DNA of 64,000 nucleotides from Ascaphus truei (Eukaryota > Chordata > Amphibia > Anura > Ascaphidae): contig CM071571.1 in NCBI GenBank assembly GCA_036426205.1, positions 117,723,076-117,787,075 of the forward strand. Direction: 5' to 3'. The notes beneath the pieces were generated by a model, which searched no databases, had not been told where the DNA came from, and saw only the letters and a list, made by a program, of their open reading frames with translations. Position numbers and translations under genes: made by a program. Positions 22,864-35,441 of the stretch are shown piece by piece; within the stretch, counting starts at the first letter, position 1; each line of letters begins with the position of its first letter.

Positions 22864-25197
22864 TTATTAAAATGTATGGTTTTTGTAACTTTAAAGATAG
22901 TTATATTTCTATGTTCCTGTATTTAAATAATGGTTTACAGGAGTGTCAAAAGAGTATGGGCTCGTAAATATTCTGTAACCCTCTAGACAACTGTAAATAA
23001 ACACCAAGGTGTGCTTGAATAATATATGTCATGCCCGTAACTATCCTTACTTACCTTGAGATACGGCTTGATGGAACGCGGGTTTATCTTTCCCTTTAGA
23101 AGCTATGGCCTAATTATGAAATTAATGTAATCCTAAAAAAGGGGGGCCAGACTTACAGTATGTATTTCAATACTTAAAATGTCTATTCAGAATAAAATGT
23201 ATGAAGCCATGAGAATAGTATTGGTGGGCTAATTGGGCACTGTGTGAAAGAAGGATTGCACAGGATCTATAAAACCGCCAACTTTATTTATATCCACAAT
23301 TCAGATGAATTGTATATCAAGGCAGGGCTTCCAGATGGGAGAGAAGACATATGAGCAATCACCAGACACACATACTGTATTATAATGAGATGTATACATT
23401 ATCCATTCACTTATTTTCCTTTTTATGTATGTCAAGATTCTCTGACAAGTCTTACATGGCATACAGTAAATTCCTCTAACTAATGATCCGTATCAAATAT
23501 AAAACGTTTGTTTAACTACTGTTATTTTCTTAATAATGTTCTGTACCGTACATGCACTGTTTAATACATACTGTAGCTCCCAGAGCTGTCTTAGCTGGTC
23601 CTAAGTTGTCTTCCTTAGTCTTAGAAATCAATGCGTAATGCTAAAGACCAATGCGAGGGAAGAGATAATGGAGAATAAGAGATACTTGTGAAGGGACCCC
23701 CAAAATTATTGCTTGATTGAAGACAGGTACTGGGTAAGTGTTCCTAGAGAGTGAACTCCCCACTGAGGTAAGGTAAGTATACACAACAACACCAGGAACC
23801 CTAAGCATTTAAAGTACCCTAGAAAGTACCAAAAGTCCTAAGTCCTCCTTGCTACAAGCCATTTCTCTTCCTCCTTACTACAAGCCCTTTCTCTTCCTCC
23901 TTCCTTAGTCTTAGCAGGTTGAGCTACTACATGTATTCACCACTTCACACGTCATCTATGGTTCCAAGCAGTCACTGCCTTTTCAATGAAGAACATCTTC
24001 TAATTTCTGAAACTGCCATCCTCTGTTTCCCTTTTTTTCATGGGCATTTATACAATTGCAACACCCCTTTCCTACCCCCAAGGGATACACAGGCGTTATG
24101 CGCTATGGTGCTACCTGTTACAGGAGGCCTAAGCCTCGAGCTTGGGGAGCCTGGGGTGACTGGTGCAGCGCCTTCCACCCATAAAGATCCCTGCGTTGGA
24201 GGGATAGGCCCTCACGGGAATCATTATACCTATAGGGTATACCCCAGAAATTAAACAAACAGGTTATGCAATACGTCTTTACTGTGGTCCCACAGTCTAT
24301 CAAGAGAAACACATATGCAACACAGCAATACAATGACAATAACTGTCTAGTAATAGTCCTGGGGTAGCTAACCCCAATAGTACCTAGGGTGCTCGGGCAC
24401 CTATAGCCCAGAGTCCCATGAGAAATTCCGTCCCTGCCTCTCCAGAGTCAGCCTGAAGAACTGTGTAAATGCCCCCAGTGGCCAGGAGGAATACCATGCA
24501 ACACAATCATAACATATGGCCCAAGGGTCTTTCAGTTTCACATTATCTAATATTTCATATACTGTGCATATTAAGCATTATGAAATTCTGTTGGTTCTCA
24601 ATAAAAAGTAAGGCTTCTAGACTTGGATCTCCAATCAATGTAAGCAATTGAGTAAGTGTTTTCTTTTTCTAGCATACAAACATTTTCATCCCCTTCACTC
24701 ATGGGGACTAACAGTTTCACTCCTACAGTATCACTTACCAATATCAAAAGTAATGAACAAGACGTCAGTTGAAGGAAATGTTATGTGGTCTGGTTTATAC
24801 AAATGGAAGGAAAACATTTTTATTCAAGCTGTGCATTAGAGTTTTGTTAGTCAGGCTGCATACACTAATGCCAGCTACTCATCTACTGTCAATTACTTTG
24901 CTCTCGCATAAACCTTCTAGGTTTCTGTTTTAAATTGCAAGCAAGTAACCTAAACAAAAAGCACATATTTTCATTCCTTGTTTCACAATTAAGATTATGT
25001 TTCAAAGCAGAACATTTTGAAATTGCACCATGAAAACATATTTATACATGTGTACTGTATGTCAATAAGTAAAAACTAAAACAAAATATTGCAAGACTGT
25101 ATTGATAATTGAAGAATATGTTATTCAATTTAAGTTTAACACTTTTTAAAGTTTGGCAAACTCTAGGAGCAAAGAAATATGTACATGCTTCATTTAG
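22864..25197. other. No gene recognised
   Basis: Intergenic. At 24060-24480 a segment (GGGGAGCCTGGGGTG, GGTGCAGCGCCTTCCAC, CCCTCACGGGAATCA) resembles part of the LTR-like element at 25769-28458, so it may be a distant fragment of that family. Otherwise nothing is recognised. Confidence 0.4.
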
Positions 25198-25337
25198 AGG
25201 TGCTCAACTCCAGTCCACAAGACCACTTAACAGGTTCGGTTTTAAGGATATCCCAGCTTTAGCACAGGTGGTTCTGAAGCTGGGATATTCTTAAAACCTG
25301 ACCATTTGAGGGTCTTGATGACTGGAGTTGAGCACCA
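25198..25337. mobile_element. ~140-bp palindromic MITE (hAT-like)
   Basis: Near-perfect inverted arms: AGGTGCTCAACTCCAGTCC at the left and GGACTGGAGTTGAGCACC-type at the right (one or two differences), with GATATCCCAGCTTTA and AAGCTGGGATAT inside. The terminal sequence is a well-known hAT-MITE style. The 8-bp target duplication is only approximate (CATTTAGA, GAATTTAA). Confidence 0.65.
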
Positions 25338-25768
25338 CGAATTTAATTGATTCAAAAACAGCACTGCAATAGTCTATCTTATGTACCTTTGCTGTATTTA
25401 TCATGCGGTCACTTTATTTAAAGTAAAATCCTCTAGTAGTATGTCCTTTTGTGTTTCATTAAACGTTATATATCTCTGGCGCCTGACACATATAAATATA
25501 TGCAAAGGTAAAGGATATATACAACCAGGACTGGCGAGTATTTCAAATCCCAGGATGTGCTCCAATCGATGAAGGAATCGTATACATGGAATAGAAACAA
25601 ATAAAATATATAGCGTGATACTGTAGGGTTAAAACAAAACAAACATAAACATACAATAGTATGTAAAACACAATGGAACTACTGGAACCTGAAGCGAACA
25701 ACAGGTGAACTGATGTGAATAAAAAACATTTAATAAAACGACACAAAATGTGTAGCACTGATATAGTA

Positions 25769-28458
25769 TGTAGCCCTCTTTTTCCCCCCCTAAGTGAGAT
25801 TGGGGTGGGTAGGTGTATCTGACTACTTCTCAGTGTGGTGCGGTACCTGTTTGGCAACCAGGAGAGCTGAGCTTCCGCCATGGGGAACCTGGGGTATGTA
25901 CTTACACTCGGTGCAGCGCCTCCACTGATGAGGGATCCCAACGGGGTGGGAGTGTGCCCTCATCAGAACTCACATACAGTAAATACACACCGTGTGAATA
26001 AACAGTATTTATTGAGCATGAACTGTAACTCCAATAACACCTCTTTGCATAACATCAAAACAATATACCAATAACAGTGAATCACTATGAATGCATACCA
26101 TCCCCTCACCCACATGTCCATCATCACATTCCCCTCAGTCTCTTGAGTGTCCACAACAATAAAGACCAGTGTGAGTGTGAGGGATAGCGCTTCCCTGTGT
26201 TGGGGTCCGGTGGTGCACTTAATATATACTACCTCCCTGACCAGTCCTGGTCAGGGAAATCCTTGGAACTCAGCAACACCGCACAATGATCCCACGGCGT
26301 GCTGCGCTGCTCTCTGCAGGAATGGATGCACACGCTGCATCCACAGGAAAGGAATCTCCAGCAGGGAATGCTTCTTTAACACAGTCTCTGAACACGCTGT
26401 CAGACAGTCAGATGCTGTCAGACAGCAACCCTCTTGCTCTCTAAATATGGTGAAGGAGTCCCTGTCCTAAGGCCAACCCTATACCATACAGCTTCCTCTG
26501 GTGTCATAGGGGACTAACTGGGCCCTGGGGTATACCTCTACCCTAGTCCCTGCATGCAGAATAACTTTCCCTGTAACTTCTAGAAACAACAGAGGGGTAG
26601 GAAGTGATCACAGAACCATACTAATAGAATAAAGTAATTGAATACGTGAATAAGGTAATCAAATGGTGGGTGCAAACTGTGAACTGAAAAGTGAATCAGA
26701 AAAAGGGGAAAGGGAAACACAAAATGGATGTGCCCCCTAAAAGAATTCACTTAAATGCACACCAACTAAATGTAAAAGTTAACTTTTAATAATTATACTT
26801 AAAACATATATTACCAAAGAGTTGTGTACTGTGAGTTTAAAAATATATTAAATCAACGCTATCAAGCATCCATGTCATCAATTGTAAAGTTATGCTATCC
26901 CAGTTAACCACTTAATGTTGGTGGGATATAGAGGACAGAGGATGCTGTAAGTCAGGGTATTAACCCCTCTGGAGCAACTGTGAGACCAGATGGTAAGTGT
27001 GTGTATATATGTACAAGTCAGCGACCGGTAGATAGAATATATAGCTATCCTGCTATATTTAATATCACTGTGCACTTAAATGAAAAGTTAATTAACAGTG
27101 TGTTAGAATGCGAGTGCTTGAGTGATAGAGCTGGCACGTGCAGTGATAATGATAGTGAATTCACAGCATAATGAAACTGCCAACCACAGCAATATTAGGG
27201 TGAGTCCACAGTGGAGTACTGTGAAGACATCTCACATGACGCGCAATGTTGTCAGTCTCCTACTTGGAGCTGTTTTAATGTAGTGTCTGTAGTCTCCTGG
27301 TTCTATCTGTGTAGACCTCAGTAGTTAGTTATTTATTTATCTTCACAGTCAGTGTGCCTGCATTTCCTGCACTCCATGTGAGGTGTCTTCACAGTACACA
27401 GTTAATACCCTGACTTACAGCATCCTCTGTCCTCTATATCCCACCAACATTAAGTGGTTAACTGGGATAGCATAACTTTACAATTGATGACACGGATGCT
27501 TGATAGCGTTGATTTAATATATTTTTAAACTCACAGTACACAACTCTTTGGTAATATATGTTTTAAGTATAATTATTAAAAGTTAACTTTTACATTTATT
27601 TGGTGTGCATTTAAGTGAATTCTTTTAGGGGGCACATCCATTTTGTGTTTCCCCTTCCCCTTTTTCTGATTCCCTGTAACTTCTGTCTGATCCCAGACTC
27701 TGACAGCTCACCATGTGCAACTGGCACTGGTGATATAATACACACTGAACAACTAGAAAGCAACCCCCCTTCTTCCTATGAGGGGCCTCTCACTGACACA
27801 GCCAAAGCTAACTGCTGTGGCTGCACTTAAGGCCACACTGTGTCTTCTAGTCAGAGCACACAGCACGACAGCTATGTCACTGACAAGATTACACACACCT
27901 AAGGGCAGGGTCCCTATCTAAGGTGCCTTCCCTAAGAACTTACCCACTAACCTAGTGGGGAGTGGGACCTACCTGGGACCTGGGGGTAACCTGGCCTAGT
28001 GTAAGAGCCTTGCTCCTTACACACTTCCTCCCCCTTCATGCTCAAAGCTCCAACTGACAAACGTGGTCCCCGCAACATTGTAGCCTTCCTCCACAGGAGA
28101 AGCTGCAAAACCTTATTTGCTGGCTGGCTGTACGTGATGTGGGTGAAAGGGCAATCCCCAGAGGCTGCTGGGAATTGTAGTCCACTCAGGACCTCTGTAG
28201 CATTGGAACCGCGCGCAATCCTGTAATGGCTTCCGTGTTGGCTCTACGCATGTGCAACCTCACGCCAACCTTAACCTTGCCGGCGGCACTCCTGGCATGG
28301 TACAGCACGTGTGCAACTACACTGCGCAACCGCGAGCTCCTACAAGATGGCGACACCCTGTAACTAATGTTGCCGGCAGCCCCCTCAGCTCCCCAACATA
28401 CCACGGGGGTTCCCGTTCTCCTGCGGTGGTAAGGAGGGCTAGGGGGAAGCCTGCTACA
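25769..28458. mobile_element. LTR-like element (solo LTR?) nested in the foldback element
   Basis: It begins TGTAGCCCTC and ends CTGCTACA, the TG...CA form of an LTR. Its boundaries were deduced from the interrupted inverted arm around it. After removing the nested element at 26582-27669 it is about 1.6 kb. No gag-pol frame is seen. The flanking 5-bp duplication is weak (AGTAT, CTTAT). Family unknown. Confidence 0.45.
26582..27669. mobile_element. Foldback retroelement with 15-bp TSD
   Basis: TTCCCTGTAACTTCT is present at 26567-26581 and 27670-27684. Inside, arms of about 250 bp are inverted copies (about 26690-26965 and 27375-27665), sharing AATGGATGTGCCCCCTAAAA and TAAAAGTTAACTTTTA blocks. 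The centre (about 26970-27370) has no ORF of note. The 15-bp TSD argues for target-primed reverse transcription rather than a DNA transposase, so the inverted arms are unusual. Likely PLE-related. Confidence 0.65.
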
Positions 28459-29557
28459 CTTATATCCTATAAGAATAAGTCCCACCGAAGACTTGGACTT
28501 GAGGAAGCATTGGATGTGAAACACGTTGTTGACAGTGAACCTTTTGGACTCTTGAAAGCCACCTTATACGGCGCATACGCTCAGGATCAGCTGTTTTTGC
28601 AGCCTACCTGCCGGCCGCAGAAGTGGCGTCTCCCCTGTACTGCAGTTATCCGAGGAGCGTCGAGCTGACACACATCTGTCGGAGCACAATATAGCTGATC
28701 GCGCACTTGCCGTCTGGCCTCGCGAGACTAGGGGGGCGCTCCACCCTGATAGCATCTGCTGGGGATCAGGACGCCGCCTGTGCCGAGGAGAGGAGCCTGG
28801 AGCTGCTTTGCCACAGATGAGAGGGGATAATCTCCGATTTATCCACTGCCTGCTACCACTTCCCATTTGGTAAGTGGGCATTTCAGCCATAGCAGAGGAG
28901 TCTTCAGTGGGACTTATTCTTATAGGATATACTATATCAGTGCTACACATTTGGTGTTGTTTTATTAAATCTTTTTTATTCACATCAGTTCACCTGTTGT
29001 TCGCTTCAGCTTCCAGTAGTTCCATTATGATTTACATACTATTGTATGTTTATGTTTGTATTGTTTTAACCCTACAGTATCACGCTATGTATTTTATTTG
29101 TTTCTATTCCATGTATACGATTCCTTCATCGATTGGAGCACATCCTGGGATTTGAAATACCCGCCAGCCCTGGTTGTATATATCTTTCACCTTTGCATAT
29201 ATTTATATGTGTCAGGCACCAGAGATATACATTTTTTTCACATATATGTTTCTCTGACCAGGTGGTCAGAGTTATATCTTAGGCAGCCGCCTACATTCCT
29301 ATATGCAATATAATATTAGGTTACCATCACATTCACTCACCTAGGTGAGTAGTATTATTTTATTATTTTTAAATTTAGCGCTACCTATTTTTGTTTTTTT
29401 ATTAAACGTTGTATGTTATATTTATTGCTTCTTTATAATCATTTTGGTACTGCCCTTTCCTCATTTTTGCATTCTTACATGCGTATTTGCATCTTTTGAA
29501 TAGCTCTATATTGCATATGACAATCAGACTAAATTTGAAATGCCTTAACAAATACAT

Positions 29558-30522
29558 ATAACAGGGTATGTCCCATTGTACCTTTCTTTCCCCACATAGT
29601 ATATCTGCTATGTAAGTCCTGTTAAGTCCCACGCAGTAGTAGGTTAATCTATGGGCCAGTGACTCCCCTTCTGCTATTCTAGAAGGTGAAAGAAGAGCGG
29701 GGGTGACTCATGGCCTGTGTACAGCCTCTTGGAGGTGGGTACACTGGCGACACGCTTTATTGCGCATCGGCCAGATCCGCAAGCCGGGAGATTTCCCGGC
29801 TTGCTAGTGGCCGCCCCTCGGCGTGCCGCGCGTCATAGACGCGCGGTCACGCGTCTTCGGGAGCGTGCGCCCCCTGCACGCGCGTCCAGGGGCTCCCCGA
29901 GGGAGCCCTGGTGTCCCGCGATCGCGGGACAGCGGCAGGGGGTTCCGGGGGACCCGGCGGACCCGGCAGCGGTAGGGAGAGCGCCCCGATCGGAGGGCGC
30001 TCTTCCGCTGCTTCGGCGCGCGCCCGTCACTCTCGGGCGCGCGCCAGGCTACTGCTGCGGCACAGAACGGGCAAATGCTCGAATAAACTGTGCCGCAGCA
30101 GTACAGTCCATGAGCCCGCCCCTTCCAGAGCTTTCTTAGGAGGAGCACTAAAGTTAGAAGACAGTCTGATCCTGGTCCCCAAGGAGAGAGGGAGGCTGTC
30201 AGTCATCCCCATCGGGGGAAAGTAGGCCCACTATAGGCCGAACGGCCTATAGACCATCCAGGCCAGAGCCCGACACTATCGGGGCAGCACCATCTAGAGG
30301 TCCTGGGACTTCAGAAACCATGCTGTGCTATGAAGAGCTGCTGCACCTATGCTATGCAATAAAATCCTGTTCCTGTCTCATTACCAACTAGCAGACAACT
30401 CAGTACTCCTGCAGTCTACAGGTATAGCACCACACACCTGGTAATACGCTTATCTCCCCAGCACTGGTCCCTATGTGAGATTCGGGGGAGGGGGTAGGGG
30501 GGCGGGGAAAAACCGTGTTACA
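29558..30522. mobile_element. Solo-LTR-like repeat carrying a GC-rich MITE
   Basis: The sequence between TACAT (29553-29557) and TACAT (30523-30527) ends in GTGTTACA and matches the repeat at 50275-51066 over its first ~220 bp and in several later blocks (CTAGAGACCATCC-like, AATAAA near 30358). With the MITE removed it is about 600 bp. A 5-bp TSD and a TG/TA...CA form fit a solo LTR. No internal region is present. Confidence 0.55.
29742..30101. mobile_element. 360-bp GC-rich MITE (copy 2)
   Basis: TA at 29740-29741 and 30102-30103. The unoccupied site is preserved in the related repeat at 50457-50458 (GGTGGG-TA-CAGTCCATG). The ends CACTGGCGACACGCTTTATT and (reverse) CTGCTGCGGCACAGTTTATT match the FOX/BEN transposon terminal type. 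Very similar to 15875-16233. Confidence 0.92.
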
Positions 30523-30527
30523 TACAT

Positions 30528-32402
30528 TAGAAATGTTCAAATAGGATTTTAAAGACAAAGCACACACTAGTTTTAAAAAAAAATTATGATTACAAGAATT
30601 CCACTTTTCATTCAGACTATTGAATTTGTTGTCAAACAGATTATGACATCAAAATCAGAAACTGCATTTAACATGATCTTGGATAAGGTTCTATGAAGAA
30701 AGGCAGAATGTAAAGTTTATTTAAGGGCCTTAAACAGAAGTACACTTCTTTGGTTTGTTTCAGGAAGCTACTACTGTGACATTATTTTGATCCAGAGTTT
30801 TAAAGCATCAGTCCACTTTGCTCAATTGCTTCAGGGACATCCCAATTTTCGCAGTACTTGCACTGGGCAAAAATATTTCCCCCCTCGCCACAAAATCATC
30901 ATGGGAACAGGGATTGCACAGGTGGCACGTCGATGTCTTCAGGATATGTTGTTTTGACTTTCTAATTTTGATCTAGATTTGTAGGTTTTTTTTTTGCGTC
31001 AAAAGCGGCACACAAAAAAACAACAAATATCTCAGGAATCTGGAGGTACTCAGAGGTCGTGTCGCTCCAAGGGATCCCTCAGTTCAGGCATAGTATTCAA
31101 TTTCTTCATCTATTAGCCACATTTAAGTGTCAAAAAGATAAGTATGAGGTTCACTGCAGCCATTCCCTGATTTACGCTTCCCGTTTGATTAACATATAAT
31201 ATAGGATAATATAGGAGGTGAGAAACTGAATTACATGCAGGTTCAGTTTTTAACAGACTAAAGCCCAGATCCACAAATCTCACTTATTGACTTAATGAGG
31301 CATTAATTTAATTGAAGGCATCCTTAAGTGCTAACAGGCATCATCAAAGCTCACTAATGCAGTGCTAAGTGCTATTTTCAAATATGAAACCAGGGATATA
31401 AATGACATGCTTTTATTTTTTGTGAATCAGCTTGCCATTCTGTCACTCCTCTACATAATTTTGAATACTAGTAAAAAAAAAATATTTACTATTTAAAGCT
31501 TTTTAGCTGTTTTCTTTGCATACACCAGAATTCAGAATTCACATGAAATTGAACAAGACCAATGCTCTTGTACATAACAAATTTCATAAATAATAAGGAT
31601 AAGGTGCCTAAGAAAGTGACAAAAACATGGCACCTTTTATTCTCCAGCAAAGATAAAATGCTGGATGGGGGACCTGATAAAGACATTAAGATATATTTCT
31701 GGGTATCCTACCTTTGCCACAAGACACCTTACTACGTCAAAAGACAATCAGTCAAAACCCACAATTTTGTAGGGAGACGTGCATGTGCTGAAAAAGGAGC
31801 TGAGGTACCCGGCTAGGGGATATAATAATGCCTAGGCAAAAAGTATTGAAATGAGTCTCATCCCTCACATCCTCAAAGGATTTACATACCAACAATATGA
31901 CATTTATAAGCCTAAGGCACCAACCTAATTACTAGCACAGTGTCATACCCAATAGGACTAGAACCCACAACCACTAATTTTCTAAACCACAGCTCTAGTA
32001 GTGTGAGCTAAACCAGCTGATGGGTAGCATTACTGTAACATCATACTTTTGAGCTGCTCACTGTTCACACATGTAGCTAATATAGCTATTAGCATATCTC
32101 ACAGGTATCTCAGGTGTGCTCCGCAAGGAACTTTAGATTGTAGTATATTAACTTGAATATATAGCAGCAGTTATTATTATTATTGTTGATATTACTGTCA
32201 AAAATAATCATTTAAAACCAGAGACGAACATGAAACACAGACAGAGCTCAATGCACATCCAGTGAAACTTTATACACGGTACAGTGCCTAAATATACATG
32301 TATTGATATCTATTAAAAAAAATGGTCTTTTAGTTTAACATTTTGGCCAAATTGTTGTAAGCCGCTGAGCCACTGCACGGCAGACCACACCTCAAGGGTC
32401 CC
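30528..32402. other. No gene recognised
   Basis: AT-rich intergenic sequence without recognisable coding or repeat structure. The overlapping frames near 31489-31816 show no domain. Confidence 0.4.
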
Positions 32403-32404
32403 TA

Positions 32405-32944
32405 CACTAATATAAATTCTTAATAACCTGTGCATTGCCAGGAAGAATGATTTATAATAAATCTGTCAAAATTAGTTGCAAAGTTCTAAGTATGATTGAA
32501 GCTTTCATTAACCTGCACATTACCAGGAAAAGCATTCTGTATTAGATTTGTCACAATCACACTGCAAGCAGGCAAGTTCCCCTGAGAGTGGGAGATGCTA
32601 TGGAGTGAGCTTTTAACCATTTAAAAGTGGGAGGGGGGGAGCTTAAATTAGGTAGGAGGTTCTATATGTCTTACAATTCTTGTTCAGCTGGTCTTAGCTG
32701 ATTGGAGGGTGGCAACCTCCTACCTAATTTAAGCGCACCCCCTCCCACTTTTAAATGGTTAAAAGCTCACTCCATGCCTGCTTGCAGTGTGATTGTGACA
32801 AATCTAATACAGAGTGCTTTTCCTGGTAATGTACAAGTTAATAAAAGCTTCAATCATACTTAGAACTTTGCATTTAATTTTGACAGATTTATTATAAATC
32901 ATTCTTCCTGGCAATGCACAGGTTATTAAGAATTTATATTAGTG
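32405..32944. mobile_element. 540-bp full-length hairpin MITE, TA target
   Basis: TA at 32403-32404 and 32945-32946. The two halves are complementary over about 250 bp each. It starts CACTAATATAAATTCTTAAT and ends with its complement, around a short loop near 32650-32705. It looks like a palindromic Tc1/mariner-type MITE with no coding capacity. The left arm has a ~19-bp extra segment (CCCTGAGAGTGGGAGATG). Confidence 0.85.
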
Positions 32945-32946
32945 TA

Positions 32947-34520
32947 ATCCCAAGAATAATTATTAAACTTTCAGAATAAGTTAATTGTAATTGATGATTT
33001 TTAACAATGGATTAATACGCCGTGTTTTAAAAAAAATTACTGCGGCAGATTAATCCGCCATACTTTTTTCGTACAACACAATGACGGATTAGAAATAAAC
33101 ACAATCCATGGAATAGATTTATGTTACACCCGTCACGGGATAATTTTAAAGCCATATAACCGAGCCACATAGGTAGATTTTAAATTATCTGTGTCGATTT
33201 AAATTGGAACAATCTGTCAGCGGATTTTAATACGTGTAACGAATTTTGAATGAAAAAGTTGGGAAATTCTGGGAAACCGATTTGGACTGGCTCGTCCATC
33301 TCTACTAAATTATGAATGTGTGGGGATAAAGTAGTTACTGAGTGGATCCAGAAACGTTCTCTGAAACATAGGAATATATAACCACCTCTTATGTCAGGGA
33401 ACACACTCTTAACTCCATTTAGGGTGATTCCTATTGCCACGCGACTTCCAGGACTGAACAGAGGGTATGCCCTGACGATGAGAATGCTAGGCTTCATCTC
33501 CTGTGGTAGGAGGAATTATGCGTTCGAACAACACAGAAGTGACCAGACAAAAATATTTTTTTTTACCGATACATGCAAAATAACAACTAAATTAAGAGTG
33601 TGGACTTTTTTAAAAGCTTTTATTTTGCATGTACTATAATAAAACATAATTACGCCGCAAGAAGTGTTTTTGCGCTCTTATTTTACACACATACATACAT
33701 ACATATAAATATACATATATATACAGTATATAAAAAAAAAGCTCTGGGGCTGTATAGTTATATATATGTATGTATGTATGTATGTATATGTATACAGCCC
33801 CAGAGCTTTTTTTTTTTTTAATGTTTTCGTACAAAGGTAATATGGGCTTTACTTATTAAAGGAAATAAGTTACATTGCTTTCAATGGAATTTTTGTATTC
33901 CTTTCTACTGCTGTTTTTTTTCTAAACAGCACTGCCCGAGTTATGCAGCTGTAGGGCTAATACCCATCCTGTAAATATTTTATTCTGAAAAAACCTGCAA
34001 ATATGTGCGGACACATTTGAGGCATTGCTCAAAGTTTCTTTTGCATCAATACAGTATGTTTTCATGTCAATGTTACAAAGATCCTATGAATTTACTCAAT
34101 GATTAACAAAAAACTAATAGTAAAGCAAAGTTGAATACATCCAATTTGAATATTACTACATGTGACTTCATCTCTATCTCCCCCTCCCCCACCAGCCCAC
34201 CGCCCCCCTGTCCCCAAATCACTTGCTGGGCTCACTATGGCTTGCTTTTACTTCTAAACTTACATCTAAACCTAGACAATTTGTAATGTGTACGTTACCA
34301 CAGACTGTTCACAATACCAAACTAATACTTTTGTTTATTGGCTCCATTATATAAAATCTCTCATTAGTTGCTCTTCCTGGGCTGCAAAGGACTGAGTGTG
34401 AGAATTAGTAGTTTCATTAAACTACTGTAATTCAGCAGTGTTCACATTTGTGCCCAATAGATATGAGCTCTGATTAATTGGTTAAAATTGGTTAAATGCT
34501 AAAAGCATAAGAGGATGTTA
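32947..34520. other. No gene recognised; microsatellites and hAT-like fragment
   Basis: Contains a CATA/TATG repeat (about 33690-33790) and, ending near 33305, a possible old hAT-type MITE end (CGTCCATCTCTAC). No protein-coding signal. Confidence 0.4.
33729..33818. repeat. ~90-bp palindrome
   Basis: TAAAAAAAAAGCTCTGGGGC and its complement GCCCCAGAGC(T)n flank a TATG-rich loop. Probably a tiny MITE. Confidence 0.7.
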
Positions 34521-34523
34521 ACC

Positions 34524-34555
34524 CTGATGAAGCACCTTGTAAGTGCGAAACGCAT
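34524..34555 (+). ncRNA. Hammerhead ribozyme-like core, canonical CTGATGA
   Basis: CTGATGA (34524-34530), a stem II with GCAC/GTGC arms, GAAA (34547-34550), then CGCATTG. This is the closest match to the textbook core in the window. Stem III (ACGCAT) is one mismatch from the self-complementary form of the other motifs. No PLE ORF is nearby. Confidence 0.55.
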
Positions 34556-35441
34556 TGAGATCTCGTCACTTTATACATCATCATGTGGAGATGCCAGTCA
34601 GCGGAACAGCTGTTGAGCTGTGTTGCAAAGTAGCTCCATGGTGCTGCGAGCTTCGAGTCCGGGGATTTGGTGTACTGGGTCCTAGTTGAATTATTTCAAA
34701 GGACCTTCTCAGCTCTCACTGGGACATTGTGGAGCCTACTTTTACTTTTTTTTAATTGTAAGTCTATGCTATACAGTAGGTTTCTGTGTCTTTTGTATTG
34801 TTGTCTTGAAGAGCCGGTTGGATTATTGTATTTGGTGGGAGAATGCAGCACCCACTGTAAACTCATGCAGCAAGGAAGTGGATAAATGGAAAATCACTAT
34901 ATACAGTGGCGGCCGCCTTTATCCTAATGCGGCTGGATCCACGGCGCTCTGATAATCAGGGCCAGATGCGGTTTTTTTTTTTTGGTCCGGAGTGAATTGC
35001 GTTATTTTAACGGTCGGGATATTAGCATTTGATTATCGCTGTCTGCAATACTGCAATACCGTCTAAAAACTCAGGGGGGCGTTCGCGAGTTGTTGTCTTG
35101 GATGTCTAATACTTTAGCACTTCAACCTACGTCAGTACACAGTCTGCGTGTGCGCGCGCAGTAATTGTAAATTTGCATATTTACAGTATACATGCATTTG
35201 CAGTGCTGTATGTCTCATTTGAAAATTGTTGAAATGCATAGGCGTGTACAGTACTGTAACAGTATCACATTTCAGCATATACAGCGGTCTTCCCTTGCTC
35301 GCCCCCGCACACACACAGGATAATGTACTGGACTGCAGGGTATTTCAACTTCTTATCTTCTCTACAGTGCAGTACACCTCTCCCACACCATTCCTTTGAA
35401 TGTGTGTCTTTCTGGTTTAAATTACATTCCTGCTTAACAGC

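Larger units (their letters stand above)
25468..29400. mobile_element. Foldback PLE-like retroelement, split by an LTR-like insertion
   Basis: The direct repeat ATTAAACGTT flanks the whole (25458-25467 and 29401-29410). Its left arm (25468-25768, continued at 28459-28494) is the inverted copy of its right arm (28897-29232). Removing 25769-28458 rejoins the left arm (GATATAGTAT with ATATCCTATAAG). The resulting element is about 1.24 kb with long inverted arms and a GC-rich middle. The middle has a degenerate hammerhead-like run (TTGAGGA...GTGAAACACGTT, about 28499-28529). Classed as PLE-like from that motif and the long TSD; no protein is encoded. Confidence 0.6.

Noticed and set aside
28499..28529. 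Functional hammerhead ribozyme in the foldback element
   Set aside because: TTGAGGA...GTGAAACACG departs from the core at several required positions; at most a relic.
33220..33310. hAT MITE ending at CGTCCATCTCTAC
   Set aside because: Only one terminus is recognisable; no 8-bp duplication or left end could be found.
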